From Scytalidium lignicola (Eukaryota; Ascomycota; Leotiomycetes), in contig NCSJ02000070.1 of assembly GCA_002812745.2 (NCBI GenBank), forward strand, positions 1 through 64,000: a DNA stretch of 64,000 bases, in the 5' to 3' direction. Shown here piece after piece: positions 13,132-23,079 of this stretch. Position 1 is the stretch's first letter; the number at the start of each line of letters is the position of its first letter. The notes under the pieces are model-generated. The model saw only the letters and a list, made by a program, of their open reading frames with translations, was not told the origin of the DNA and searched no databases. The position numbers were made by a program, and so were the translations under genes.

Positions 13132-13396
13132 TGTCAAGGGTATTCATACGCAGAGTGAAAAGAGACTAGAAGGCTAAAACATAATAGGAGACTAGTAATG
13201 AGATAACAGTTGGTTAGGTGTAAATTTGCTTTAAAACTTGGTACTCTTCTAAAATTACAAGATTAATCTTTAACTCTTGTCAAAGAGAAGGGGAAAACCC
13301 CCTCTTTATAAACAGGAGTCAACAGTTAAAGAGTGGCTAGGACTCAGACCCTTATCCTTCCTCCCTTCACGTGATTAGCCTACTAAGGACCTGACA
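13132..13396 (-). repeat. 5' LTR of the family 3 gypsy element
   Basis: Starts TGTCAAGGGTATTC and ends GGACCTGACA, 265 bp, collinear with 5804-6068. Differences between the two LTRs are mostly transitions (for example AAGAGACTAGAAGG against AAAGACTAAGAGG), as expected when both were mutated by RIP after insertion. The flanking ATATT at 13397-13401 completes the target duplication. Confidence 0.85.
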
Positions 13397-13401
13397 ATAT
13401 T

Positions 13402-14992
13402 ACACAAGTATATAATATTATTTAACATAATTAATTAAGTTATAAACTTCTACTAGAACTGCTTTCAAGGTTATTCTTATAATTATAATACTTTGTTAAA
13501 ACTCTTTATTAATAAAGTTCNTTTTTAACATTAATTATAATCTAGTCTAGAAGTCTTAAGTAAATGTTAATCTAATAAGCTTATAAAGTGTCCTAGATGT
13601 ACTTATATTAATATTCTAAAGTTATCTACTAGTTTAATAATATATTCCTTTGTTAATAATATAAAGTATAAGTTTGTTATTGATGTAAAAGACATTGATG
13701 ATAATAAAGTAGTTAAAGTTAATGTTGTCTTATAAGTTGAATTTAAATCTTCTTGATGACTTCTTATAATATTAGTAATAAGCATAGAACTTGGTAAAAT
13801 ATTCTAATATATCCTTATTGATATTATGGCTTGTATAGTCTAATATATATTATAATCTAGTTATTGACAAGTAGTTAAAATATTAGTATAAGCATTATAA
13901 TTCTATGTTAGTCAAAAAGTAAGGGTTTTCCTTTAGTAAATCAAAAACGAAAATATGTAAAGATATGTCCTAAAGTAGAAAGTTATAGCTAAATCATTGT
14001 ATAACCAGAATACTTCTTTATAAGGTAATGAGTAAGTTTATAAGGTTGTTAAAATACACATTCAATTAGTCTATATCTGTTAAGTATAATAAAAAGGGAG
14101 TAGTCAATTTAACTACATAGAATTCAATTTGCTTAATTAGTGTATTTATTAGTATAAAACTTATTAAAGTTATACTCTTGATTCTAAATTATATTGTTAT
14201 TATGCTTTTAGTTATAATATTCAGTGTTATAGTTTGATCTACTCATTATAAAGCTTCAAATTTACTATAATTAACTGTAAAGTGCTTTATAACTCTTATA
14301 TTGATTAAAATTCCATGAAATTGTCTTAAATTATACTTTATTAAGCTTTTTACACTATACACTTCTGTTATAATTATTATAATAGTTTTTAAGTTAAGTT
14401 TTCAAGGGTAATTCTTAGTTATTAGCATCTTAATAGTTAGTTAGTGTAAGAAAGTATTATTAATTAGTTTTATAGTAATTAGTATAATTAATTCTACTAA
14501 GAAACTTCTACATAAGGTAAAGAATATAATTATAATAAAGAATGTAGTTTTAAGCTAGTCAAATTCCTTAAGGTTTATTTTTACATTGTTATAAGCAAAT
14601 AAGGTCTTAAAAGTAAGGCTTAACTTATCTTCTTTAGAGTTATTTCCTTTGTAATTAACAATGTATTATTTAAACTATTTGTTAAAATGTTATTTAAAGT
14701 TACAAACATTAAAGTTAAATTTATTCATATTTCTAGTTTTAAAATATACTTTCTCTATATCTTACTCTTCTTATAAGTGTTTTTATGATTAATACCCTTC
14801 CCTTTTGTATATAAAGCATCTTCCTTGTATTTAAGAGTATAAAGTAGTATATCTAAGGCCTTGTAAATTGAATTGTTAGCTTATACTATAATTAGTATAA
14901 TAATAACAATTTGTAAAGTAGGTTTTATTATTATATTTTTACTTCTTTTCCTTCTTGTATAACATGATAAATGAATAAAGTTTGTTGATAAG
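13402..14992 (-). pseudogene. 5' part of the split copia relic (probable)
   Basis: AT-rich sequence that resumes after the inserted gypsy element. A minus-strand fragment at 13603-13785 (SHQEDLNSTYKTTLT...SSMSFTSITNLY) looks like a mutated Ser/Thr-rich linker of a copia gag/pol. No second copia LTR was found before the gypsy LTR at 14993, so this element has lost its 5' end. Assignment rests mainly on continuity across the ATATT duplication. Confidence 0.4.
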
Positions 14993-15324
14993 TGTTATGA
15001 GACTTCCTACGACATGGTCATGTGGATAGGTCTAGTTACTCTCACTGGGTTTATGTAGAAGTAAGGCGTTTATAGTTATAATAAACAAGTATATATAGTA
15101 GAATTATAACTTAGGTTGAACATGAGGTTCTTAATTAAAGCTTAAAGAACATGTTCTTATATAGACAAATGAGTATAGTCTTGTATAGCCAATATAGCTC
15201 TAATACTCCCTTATACACCCTATACTACTTGCATAAGTCATGTGACACAATATTTTATTATCTATAAACACTTTATAAGCTATTGCTTAACACTTATCAG
15301 GTTATAACAGTAAGAACTATAATA
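14993..15324 (-). repeat. Family 2 gypsy LTR, left end of the array, RIP-mutated
   Basis: Starts TGTTATGAGACTTCC and ends GAACTATAATA, 332 bp. It aligns throughout with the clean solo LTR at 2632-2964, with differences nearly all C-to-T or G-to-A. The sequence following it on the plus side (CTATTCCCTTTTTATC) is the mutated polypurine tract, so this is the 3' LTR of a minus-strand element. It is related to, but clearly distinct from, the family 1 LTRs that bound the rest of the array. Confidence 0.8.
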
Positions 15325-15414
15325 CTATTCCCTTTTTATCTTAACATTGTCTTGACACTTAACTAATAACGTCGAATAATCTTTATTGTTTGTTAACTAT
15401 ACTTCTTATCTATA

Positions 15415-15839
15415 ATGCCTCTTTACTCTTGAACATATGAGACTTATATTAAACAAGTAGAAAACATAAAATCCTTTGGTTTTCTTATAGCTTTTAAATG
15501 CAAATTTTGTATAAATAATAATTATACTTGTTATTAGGCTAAAAGCTCTAGCAAATGTTCAGAATATACTTGAAAGGGTGTTTATTATAACATTCTTGGT
15601 TTTAGTGTTAATAAGTTAGAATATGTCTTTTGTAAGAAGGATTGTCTTGACTTTGAAGAAGAACTTCTTAAGACTTAAATACAACAAATGCTTATTAAAC
15701 AATTATGCCTTTGTAAGCTTTAAAAGTAATTAAAACTCAAAGTTGTAAACATGATCTAGAAAGGTGCTTTTACTATTGAAGAATTAGAAGAAATAGAAGA
15801 AAGNAAAAAGGTTAGAAAAGGAAAAACTTGACTTCTTAG
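15415..15839 (+). pseudogene. Antisense Zn2Cys6-like ORF, family 2 gypsy, RIP-mutated
   Basis: A plus-strand frame lies between pol and the 3' LTR, antisense to the element. It begins MPLYS and contains CKFCINNNYTC, then after an eight-residue gap SKCSEYT-KGVYY. Reading the obvious G-to-A losses back gives the spacing C-x2-C-x6-C-x8-C-x2-C-x6-C, which fits the fungal Zn(II)2Cys6 cluster. A Glu/Lys-rich, coiled-coil-like tail follows (FEEELLKT, IEELEEIEE). At least seven stops occur (TAG, TGA, TAA), and one N lies near the end. Compare the better-preserved frame at 22227-22808. Confidence 0.55.
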
Positions 15840-15849
15840 TCTTTATTAT

Positions 15850-18400
15850 AAGTTTATCATGTTTTCTCAATAAAGGTGAGTAATATTCCTTGGTCAACCT
15901 TAACAATGTTAAGTATTAACATTGTTAATCCTTTACTTGTCTTGTTAACTTAATTAATTCCTCCTCTTAAGAATCCTTTTTAACTAGAGTTTGATAATAA
16001 CTCTTTATTATCTCTTTAATATTCTTCAGATATTTAATAAGTTTCCATGAGTTGTTTGATTCTGGAAATCCTTTTTATTTAACCAAATACTGAATCTTCT
16101 TATACTAGTATTTATAATCTAAGATCTTTTTGATTACTTATTCCTTATCAGGTTATGACTTAACTTTTATACTTAATGTTGGTAGTATGTTCTTAAGTGT
16201 TAGTTCTAATAATATTATATAAAATATAAGATATATTCTTATAACTTTTAATAGTTTTAATTTAATTGTTATTAGTTTATAAACTTCTTTAACTTTAAAT
16301 AGTCTTAACTTCACAAAGTTAAGTATATTACTTAGTTTTTTTGTTTGTAGATTTTTTCATTAAAGGTAAACTTTATCCTCCTTTTTATACATAAGTTTTA
16401 TATTACATTTCTCATCATAATATGCCTTTATCTTTTCTTTTACAAATTATATTGTATTTGTTAATTCAATATGTGTTTTATACAACTTCTTTGCTAACTT
16501 ATTAATTAAATCAGATGATAATCATAATTTAACGTTTATTTAAAACTTATCAAGTTTTTCTTTTATGATTTGTATAAAACAATATAAATCTTGTTACCTT
16601 ATACTTTAAACTATTATAAGCTAATTATACTAATAATAATAATCTATATTAATTGTCTTGTTTATAGTCTACATAATATTATAAATACACTTTTAATGTT
16701 TGGTTTAATCTTTTTATTTGATTATTAGTTTGTAAGTAAAATGCTATTAACATTCTTTTATCAATACTTATATGTTTAGTTAAAGTTTCNTAAAACTTCA
16801 AGGTAAAGNATATNTCCTAATCAGATATAATACCTTTTAATACCCTAAATAATGTTATTACATGTTGAAGAAATACTTTTACAACTTCTTCTGCATTTTA
16901 TATTTTATTTTATAGTATAAAGATTGTATATTTCGTAAATAAGTCTATTATTATTAGGATATTATCATAATCTTTTCTTGTTATTAAATCTCTTAACTTT
17001 AGTAATTTAATAACAAAGTCTTATGTTATAGTTTATTATAATCAGATTAGTATTTCAATAGATTAAAGTGTTTTATAAGGTTTTTACTTTAAGTTCTTTA
17101 CCCTTTTGTGAATATTATATTTCTTAACAACTTCCTTTATTGTTTACCTTATTTAGTATAAGTAATAATCCCTTTAGATTTTATAATAAGTTTATTCAAC
17201 TCCAAAATGCTTGTTTTATAGTAATGCATATTGTCCTCTTAAGAATTCTTTTAATAGTTTCTCAAGAATGTATAACTTCTTGTCCTTGTATTATAATTTG
17301 TTAATTTGTTCTTATTAATCTTCTTTCAACTTGTATTTAATGTTTTTCAGGTTTTCTCTGGATAGTTTATTTTGAATCTTATCAATTTAGTCCTTATCAA
17401 CTATTACTGATATAAACATTAATTATCCTTGATTATAAGTAATTCTTTCTTTATTGTTTGTTAAGATTACTTATTATAAGCTTAACTTCTCTTTGTTTAT
17501 ATACTCTGGTTTTCAATTGAGAATATCTGCTTGTCCATTATCAGTCCTTCTAACATGTTGAATTTTAAAATTATATTCTGATAAAGTTTTTACTTACTTA
17601 ACTTATTTTGCATTTAACTCTTTAAATGTTATAAAATACTTCAAATTCATATAATCTATTAGTATCTTTATTTATTCTCTTGCCTTTACTGTATATATCC
17701 TCCATTTCCTTAATACATTTACTATTGCTAGTAATTCTTTATTATGAATAGGATAATTCTGCTTAACTAAGTTGAACTTTCTTGAATAAAAAGCAAGTAG
17801 TTTCTAACCCTTTTACTCATCTTGTTAACTTAAAATCATGCTTAAAATGTAATTTAATATATTTGTTTCAATTTAAACAAGTCTTTTGAGGTTGAAGATT
17901 CTAAGACTTTAGTCTTCTTTGAAGGTTTCTTTAATTACATTAAATACTTCTTGTTATTCCTTTCTTTATTTGTATAGTATATCCTTCTTAGTTAATTTAG
18001 TTAATAGTAATATTATTCTTAAATAGTTTCTTATGAATTTTCGATAATAGTTTATAAAGCTTTTTAAGCTTTGTAATTCTTTAACTATTCTAAGTTTTAT
18101 CCATTCTTTGATAACTTTAGTCTTTTCCTTAATTGTTTTAACCTTATTATGTATTATAATATATCTTAAAAACTATACTTTTGTTTTATAGAATTCATAT
18201 TTCCTTAGCTTATATTAAAAGCTTACTTTTTATAATACTTTAAGAATAATTTTCACATAGATTTTATGTTCTTTTAACATCTTTAAGAATATCAAGATAT
18301 TATCTAAATATACTATTATAAACTTTTCTAAGTGTTCTTTTATAACCTCATCCATAATCCTTTGTATTATAATAAGTATGTTTGTTAATCTAAACAATAT
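15850..18400 (-). pseudogene. Pol 3' half (RT end, RNase H, integrase, chromodomain), family 2
   Basis: Minus-strand relics run collinear with the pol of the element at 22816-27060, from RT through RNase H and integrase to a chromodomain-like end near 16,030-16,120 (Y-L-V-K-W type). Nucleotide similarity to that element is clearly lower here than to the right of about 18,400, for example 17,530-17,580 against 24,345-24,395. Together with the family 2 LTR and antisense ORF this marks the left half of the element as family 2. Heavy AT drift, no open frame. Confidence 0.6.
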
Positions 18401-20240
18401 AATTAATAGCTTAAATAATTTGTATTTTGTTTAAANTAGTAACTTTCTATTTATTATCCTTTTTAATCTTAATTAGATTAAATGTTGATTATAAGTTTAA
18501 CTTGATGAATATGACAACTCCCTTTAACTTGTCCATTATTAAATTTATCAATAGTAAGGGGTATTAGTCTTTTTTAGTCTTATTATTCAAGTGTTTATAA
18601 TCATTATAAGGTTATCCTAATAAGTTGTCTTCTTTTTTTGTATAATGTAGTAGTGTTCTAGCTTTGCTGTGACCTTCTTTGTACAGACTTTTAAGCATTA
18701 TTTTCTTGAGCAACCATTTCTTTGTTGCCTTATCCTTAACAAGAGTTGTTTGATAAATTAGTCTGTATGCTGGTCTGAACTCCTCTTTGAGCTTTATCTT
18801 ATGATCCTATGGTTTGTGCTTAGGTAAGGCTGAATCATTAGGTTTTTTTGNTGAATAACTTTAGCTATTTATAATATTCCTTAAGTATATGCTTCATGGT
18901 TTTGTCAATATGGACAACTCTTAAAGATATAGTTTCTTCTGGGAAGATAATTATACTTGTTCTTCAATTGATTATTGGATTATACTTCCTTATCTATTCA
19001 ATTCTTAATATAACTTGATATGTTCTTAACTTTATAACATTAAAAGATATCTTCTTATAGTAACTTTTGTTATATTTTATATTCAAGTTTTGAGTTTGAA
19101 TGTTAATATACTTTTGAACTTTAGTATTATTTGTTAACGATATTAGATAGTTGTTGTCTTTGACTTTTGTGTTAAGTTCAAGTTATTTCATGACTTATTC
19201 ATTGATGAAGTTTCTTTTGGCTTTTAAATCAATTAAGGCTTTCATTGGCTTTTTGTACAATGTTATGTTAATATATAATGAACTTTTACTGTTCAAAGAG
19301 TAGAGATTAACATTTTTAGTATTGTTGACTGAAACATCGTTAGTGATTTTTAGATCTTTAGTATTCTCTTAGAGTTCTTCAAATAATACAGTTTGCCTTG
19401 CTGTAAGGTTCCTCAACCTTGGTCCATCTAAGCTCTTATTGTTTATGAATGTGTGTACATCTTGTACTTATTCTGCTATCTTGTTTCTAAGATGTTCTCT
19501 TATTTCAGTAATAGAAACATCACTTATCACGGGAATTCTTCTTACAGAATTCAAAGGGTGCATTGCTACTTCCTGGTTGAACTGTTCATCAATCCTCTGT
19601 AAAAGTTCATCTTCTTTTAGTAATATAATAGGTGCTTTTAGAGGTAGTGAATTCTCTTCTAGTTCATTAACTATAAGTAAAGCTTCTTTATCCTAGTTGG
19701 CTTGTTTAACAACAATCTCAACTAGCTCTCTTTATTCTTGTTGGGTATGGTATTGTTCAGCTTTAGGTAATTGTTCTATTGATTTTCCTAATCCTCAGAT
19801 TTCTCTATACTGCGTTTTAACTTCTAATCAGTCTTGTTAGTAGGTTATCATTAGAAGTCCTTCATGTTGTACGTTGTATCTTCCCTATACAATATGGCTT
19901 AACCCTTCTTCAATTATCATTTAAGCTTCTTTAGGCATTTGGTCGAAGTTGTCCTAGATCTTAGTTCTTTTTATTGGTAAGAGGATTTTGCATAATCTTT
20001 TCTTTATAATAATGCTTTGCAAGTTGGTTTTATAGATTAAAGCAAGATCCTCAAGATTAAGTTCTTGTTCTTCGACAGTCGCTTCTTCTTACCATACAGT
20101 TTTATAGAGTTGGCTTTTGTCTAGGATTTCCTATCCTCTTAGTCTTCTTATGCTAATCATGAGATAATACTTTAAGATTAATAATTCTCCAGAAACAAGA
20201 TATTATTCTATTGGTATAACTTCAAAATCCATTGGCATAA
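18401..20240 (-). pseudogene. Pol 5' half (protease, RT start), family 1, RIP-mutated
   Basis: From about 18,405 rightwards the sequence becomes closely similar to 25,235-26,900 of the neighbouring element (for example the block ATGACAACTCCCTT near 18,510 against 25,340). It covers the start of RT and the protease region, with a less mutated stretch around 19,400-20,240. Stops break every frame. The start of strong similarity near 18,400 is taken as a recombination junction with family 2. Confidence 0.6.
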
Positions 20241-20244
20241 TCAT

Positions 20245-21765
20245 TCAGATTCCACTGACTCCTAGTATAGATCTCCATCTATTCAGGCTAACAGCCTTTT
20301 CTTGATTCTGAGGGTGTCCCTTATGCTGAGTCCTTCTTATTAGTATAGAACTTGTTTTTAGGATTCTTGCTATTGCCATTTCGTTTGCATTGGTTTCAAC
20401 AGTGACTTTTGGTACGGTTACCAAATTCTGTTGATCCTCTTCCTCTCCTGAGGAGTTCCTTTCCTCGTTCGAGTTTTCCTCCTCTGAGGACTCTGACAAG
20501 ATATCCATAATCCTTGGGATTCTCATAACTTCAACTTTAACCGTTGTACTTGACTTATTATCCTTTTTATGGGTATTTGCCATATAACTAGGGAGTCTGT
20601 ATTTGAAACATAACTTGTTCTTTCTTCTTTTGTCAAGTTCTTCAAGGGAAATTCCAAAGGAATTCCCTTTCTTGCTTTTTCCTTCATAATACTTCTTTCC
20701 CTTTCCTTTGAATGGTTTCCCTTTTTTCATGGCGTCCAATTCTATAAGGTCTCCATGATCCTTCTTATTATCAGTCTTCCTTCTGTTAAAGTAAGATCTA
20801 CTCTTCTTGTCCAAGATCATTTTATATTGTTCATTCCTGATCTTAATAACTAAGTCGATAAGAGTGTTGAGTTTATTGACCGTAAGCCGTCGGTATAGTT
20901 CTTCTTTTATGGAATCCTTCAGTCCGATCTTAAACTGGTGCATATGTACTTCCTCTCCCCAATTGACCGATACTATATGCTAGTGATAGAGCATTGCATA
21001 TTCACTAAGGCTCTTGGTTTGCCTAAGGTGAGCTAATCGTCTCTCAGCATTCCTTTTTTTGTCAACATCCTCATACAAGCGTTTAAGTTCTCTTGTGTAG
21101 TTTTCCCAACTCCCAAGGATGTTTCTCACCCCTTGGTTTGTTGTTCCTCCGTTCGTAGCGAACTACTCATCCTTAAAGGGTTGAAACCAAGTTTCAGCCA
21201 CTCTTCTCAAGTATATGGATGCTCATAGAACCTTATGTGTATCTCCAAGCAGTAGGTGATCGTTCAACACCAAATAAGTTCCTGTCTGAGCAAGGTATGC
21301 TTTCAGCTTCTTCCTGTCCCCGTAGAACAGGTCTGGCCTGGCGATTTTGACTTCTCTAGGTGTCGCCATTGGAACTTGTTCGACGTTGTCTTCTGGCTCA
21401 GAGTCTGGATCAGGGTCTGGACTTGGAGCTCTTGGTACTGGCTCTGGGTCAGATTTAGGTAATGGAGGTGCTGGCTTCTTCCCCGAAGCTCTTGACGATT
21501 CTCCAACAGTTGATCCTTCTGTTGACCTAGTGGGTTGCTTTGGTGGCATAACAACTTCCTCTAACACTCCTTCCTGGATGTTAGTTTCCTCGATAGTCTG
21601 GTCCTCACCTTGGTCTTCCCCAGAACTATCTTCTGAACTTTCCTCAGATACTTCTTCAGATCCCTCTTCAGATTCTTCTTCAGAGCCTTCCTCAGAACCT
21701 TCTTTAGGTTGTCGTTCGTTGTTGTTATTTACCGGTATGTCTGTTTCCAAATCCTGATTTATCAA
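20245..21765 (-). pseudogene. Gag relic of array element III (family 1)
   Basis: Gag begins MINQDLETDIPVNNNNERQ at 21765 with an acidic Ser/Glu low-complexity head, a Pro-rich stretch, then the conserved gag core (ARPDLFYGDRKKLKAYLAQTGTYL). Stops interrupt at about 21,223. The C-terminal part (20245-20943) is open: a Lys-rich linker, the zinc knuckle CFKYRLPSYMANTH and a Glu/Ser-rich tail. In the sister copy at 27135-28595 the knuckle is CFKCGLSGHMANTH, so here the second Cys and the His have become Tyr, as expected from G-to-A and C-to-T changes. Confidence 0.75.
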
Positions 21766-21783
21766 GATAAGTGGTGTTCAAAA

Positions 21784-22137
21784 TGTTACAAAACTACGCC
21801 ATCTAGGTCACTGGATAGCCAAGGGTAAGGTAGATGTTCAAGGACAACGGAAACGTGTGACACACAAGCAGGCGACTAAGTCAAGTGTAGGATCTAGTGC
21901 TGTATTTAAGTTGAACACGAAGAGTCTACTTTCATGTTCTTACAGCGTGCTTATATAGATAATGAAATCCATCTGGACCTCTTGGACCTCCCCAGGTCCC
22001 CCAGGTCCGTGGACCTCTTGGACCCCCCTAGGTCCCCTGGGTCTTAGTCATGTGATTGNTAGGTTCTNTATATACACTCTGCCATGTATCAAGCCTCAGG
22101 CCTACACCAATCAGCTTGTTAGGTAAAACCCGTAACA
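21784..22137 (-). repeat. Family 1 gypsy LTR shared by array elements I and III
   Basis: 354 bp, TGTTACAAAACTACGCC...AACCCGTAACA on the plus strand. On its right a polypurine tract (minus strand AGAAAGGGGATAA, 22138-22150) makes it the 3' LTR of element I. On its left the conserved leader TTTTGAACACCACTTATCTTG and a gag start 18 bp away make it also the 5' LTR of element III. It contains CCAGGTCC-type repeats around 21,995-22,050 and two Ns. Confidence 0.85.
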
Positions 22138-22226
22138 TTATCCCCTTTCTGCACTAACGGCGCCCTGACACTTAACTATCATCATGAATAATTTCGTTAC
22201 TCATCAATCCATTCTTCCTTTCCAAC

Positions 22227-22808
22227 ATGCCACCAAAACACTCGTATTCTGACGACATTGTTCCAGAAGAAAAAGGAAGATCAAGGAAATACAAAGAAAG
22301 GTTAGGCTTAGGGGATTATATCGAGGATAACAATATCGAAATGTCTCCCTGTTCTTTCTGTCAGCAAAACGGCAAAACCTGTAAAATGGTTTCCGATTCA
22401 AGTAGGTGCAGCGAGTGCGCCCGGCACAGGCAGAGATATGATTGTGATGATTTGCCTGTTTCCTCCTAGGATGTCTACCGACGAGAAAAGGCACGTCTAG
22501 ATGAGGAGGAGGAAAAAACCGCACAGGCTTTGGCCTCCATTTCCCAGGAAATGACCGAAAAGGCAGCTTGTCTTGCTCAGCTTTGCAAGCAGCGAAACTT
22601 TCTTCACAAGCGCGCTGGCGAGATGCTTCGTCGCGGGCTGAAGACTCTTGACGAGCTGGACGCCGTGGAAGAGAAAGAGAGGCAAGAGAAACAGGATTCC
22701 CTGCAACCCCCAGAGTCACATTCTGCTGACTTAGGCGTAGCTTCTTTCTCTGCTGTCGACCCCTTCCTTTCCAACCTTACGATTCCATCGCCTGGAAATC
22801 CATTCTAG
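22227..22808 (+). pseudogene. Antisense Zn2Cys6-like ORF of the family 1 gypsy element
   Basis: A 193-codon plus-strand frame lies between pol and the 3' LTR, opposite in direction to gag-pol and broken only by one TAG at 22467 (from TGG or CAG by one transition). It starts MPPKHSYSDDIVPEEKGRSR. The cysteines are C42, C45, C52, C61, C64 and C73, giving C-x2-C-x6-C-x8-C-x2-C-x8-C, the permitted spacing of the fungal Zn(II)2Cys6 binuclear cluster. The usual Arg/Lys pattern is only partly present (NGKTCKM; SRCSECARHRQR). A charged, coiled-coil-like region follows (ASISQEMTEKAACLAQLCK; LKTLDELDAVEEKERQEK). It has no similarity to gag or pol that I recognise. Related frames occur at 29088-29669 and 15415-15839. 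Confidence 0.7.
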
Positions 22809-22815
22809 GATGAGT

Positions 22816-23079
22816 TTAGCGATATGCCTCCAGTAACTCCTTACAGCTCATGAGGTTAAAAGTAGGTTCCCACCCATTCTCACTCTCTGGATATCCTATC
22901 CATTTAACCAAGTATTGCAATTTCCCATAATACATCCTATGACTGATGATCTTCTCAACTTCATATTCTCTTTCTGGATCAACTTCTTCTAGCATTGGTG
23001 TTTGAGCGTTTTCAAGTGCTGGTTCAAGAAGTAAAACATAGAAAACAGGATGTATCTTAACTGTTGCTGGTAATTTCAA
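22816..23079 (-). pseudogene. Integrase C-terminal chromodomain, element I
   Basis: An 87-residue open fragment: KLPATVKIHPVFYVLLLEPA is the integrase tail just after the GPY/F region (I-H-P-V-F-H-V-S-L-L). It is followed by the chromodomain EYEVEKIISHRMYYGKLQYL...VKWIGYPESENGWEP, with the aromatic residues Y, W and W that line a methyl-lysine pocket. It ends with the pol stop near 22,816. Confidence 0.85.

Larger units (their letters stand above)
5804..13396 (-). mobile_element. Full-length Ty3/gypsy element (family 3), RIP-mutated
   Basis: A 7593 bp element bounded by 265 bp LTRs (5804-6068 and 13132-13396) and a perfect 5 bp duplication ATATT (5799-5803 and 13397-13401). On the minus strand the order is 5' LTR, gag, protease, RT, RNase H, integrase, 3' LTR, the Ty3/gypsy order. 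Recognisable relics are gag with a CCHC knuckle trace near 12,000, RT near 10,430-11,250, RNase H at 10,089-10,283 and integrase core at 9057-9260. All are crowded with C-to-T and G-to-A stops. The region 6086-8700, between integrase and 3' LTR, is unusually long (about 2.6 kb) and largely unexplained. The element sits inside an older copia copy. Confidence 0.85.

Noticed and set aside
21347..21757. 136-codon Ser-rich plus-strand frame over gag
   Set aside because: A mirror of the acidic Glu/Ser low-complexity gag head; the Ser/Gly-rich composition is the expected complement of GAA/GAG repeats.
22204..22719. 171-codon minus-strand frame opposite the antisense zinc-cluster ORF
   Set aside because: It is the complement of the frame at 22227-22808, lies downstream of the pol stop and resembles nothing. 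Its partner at 29065-29355 exists only because the two regions are homologous.
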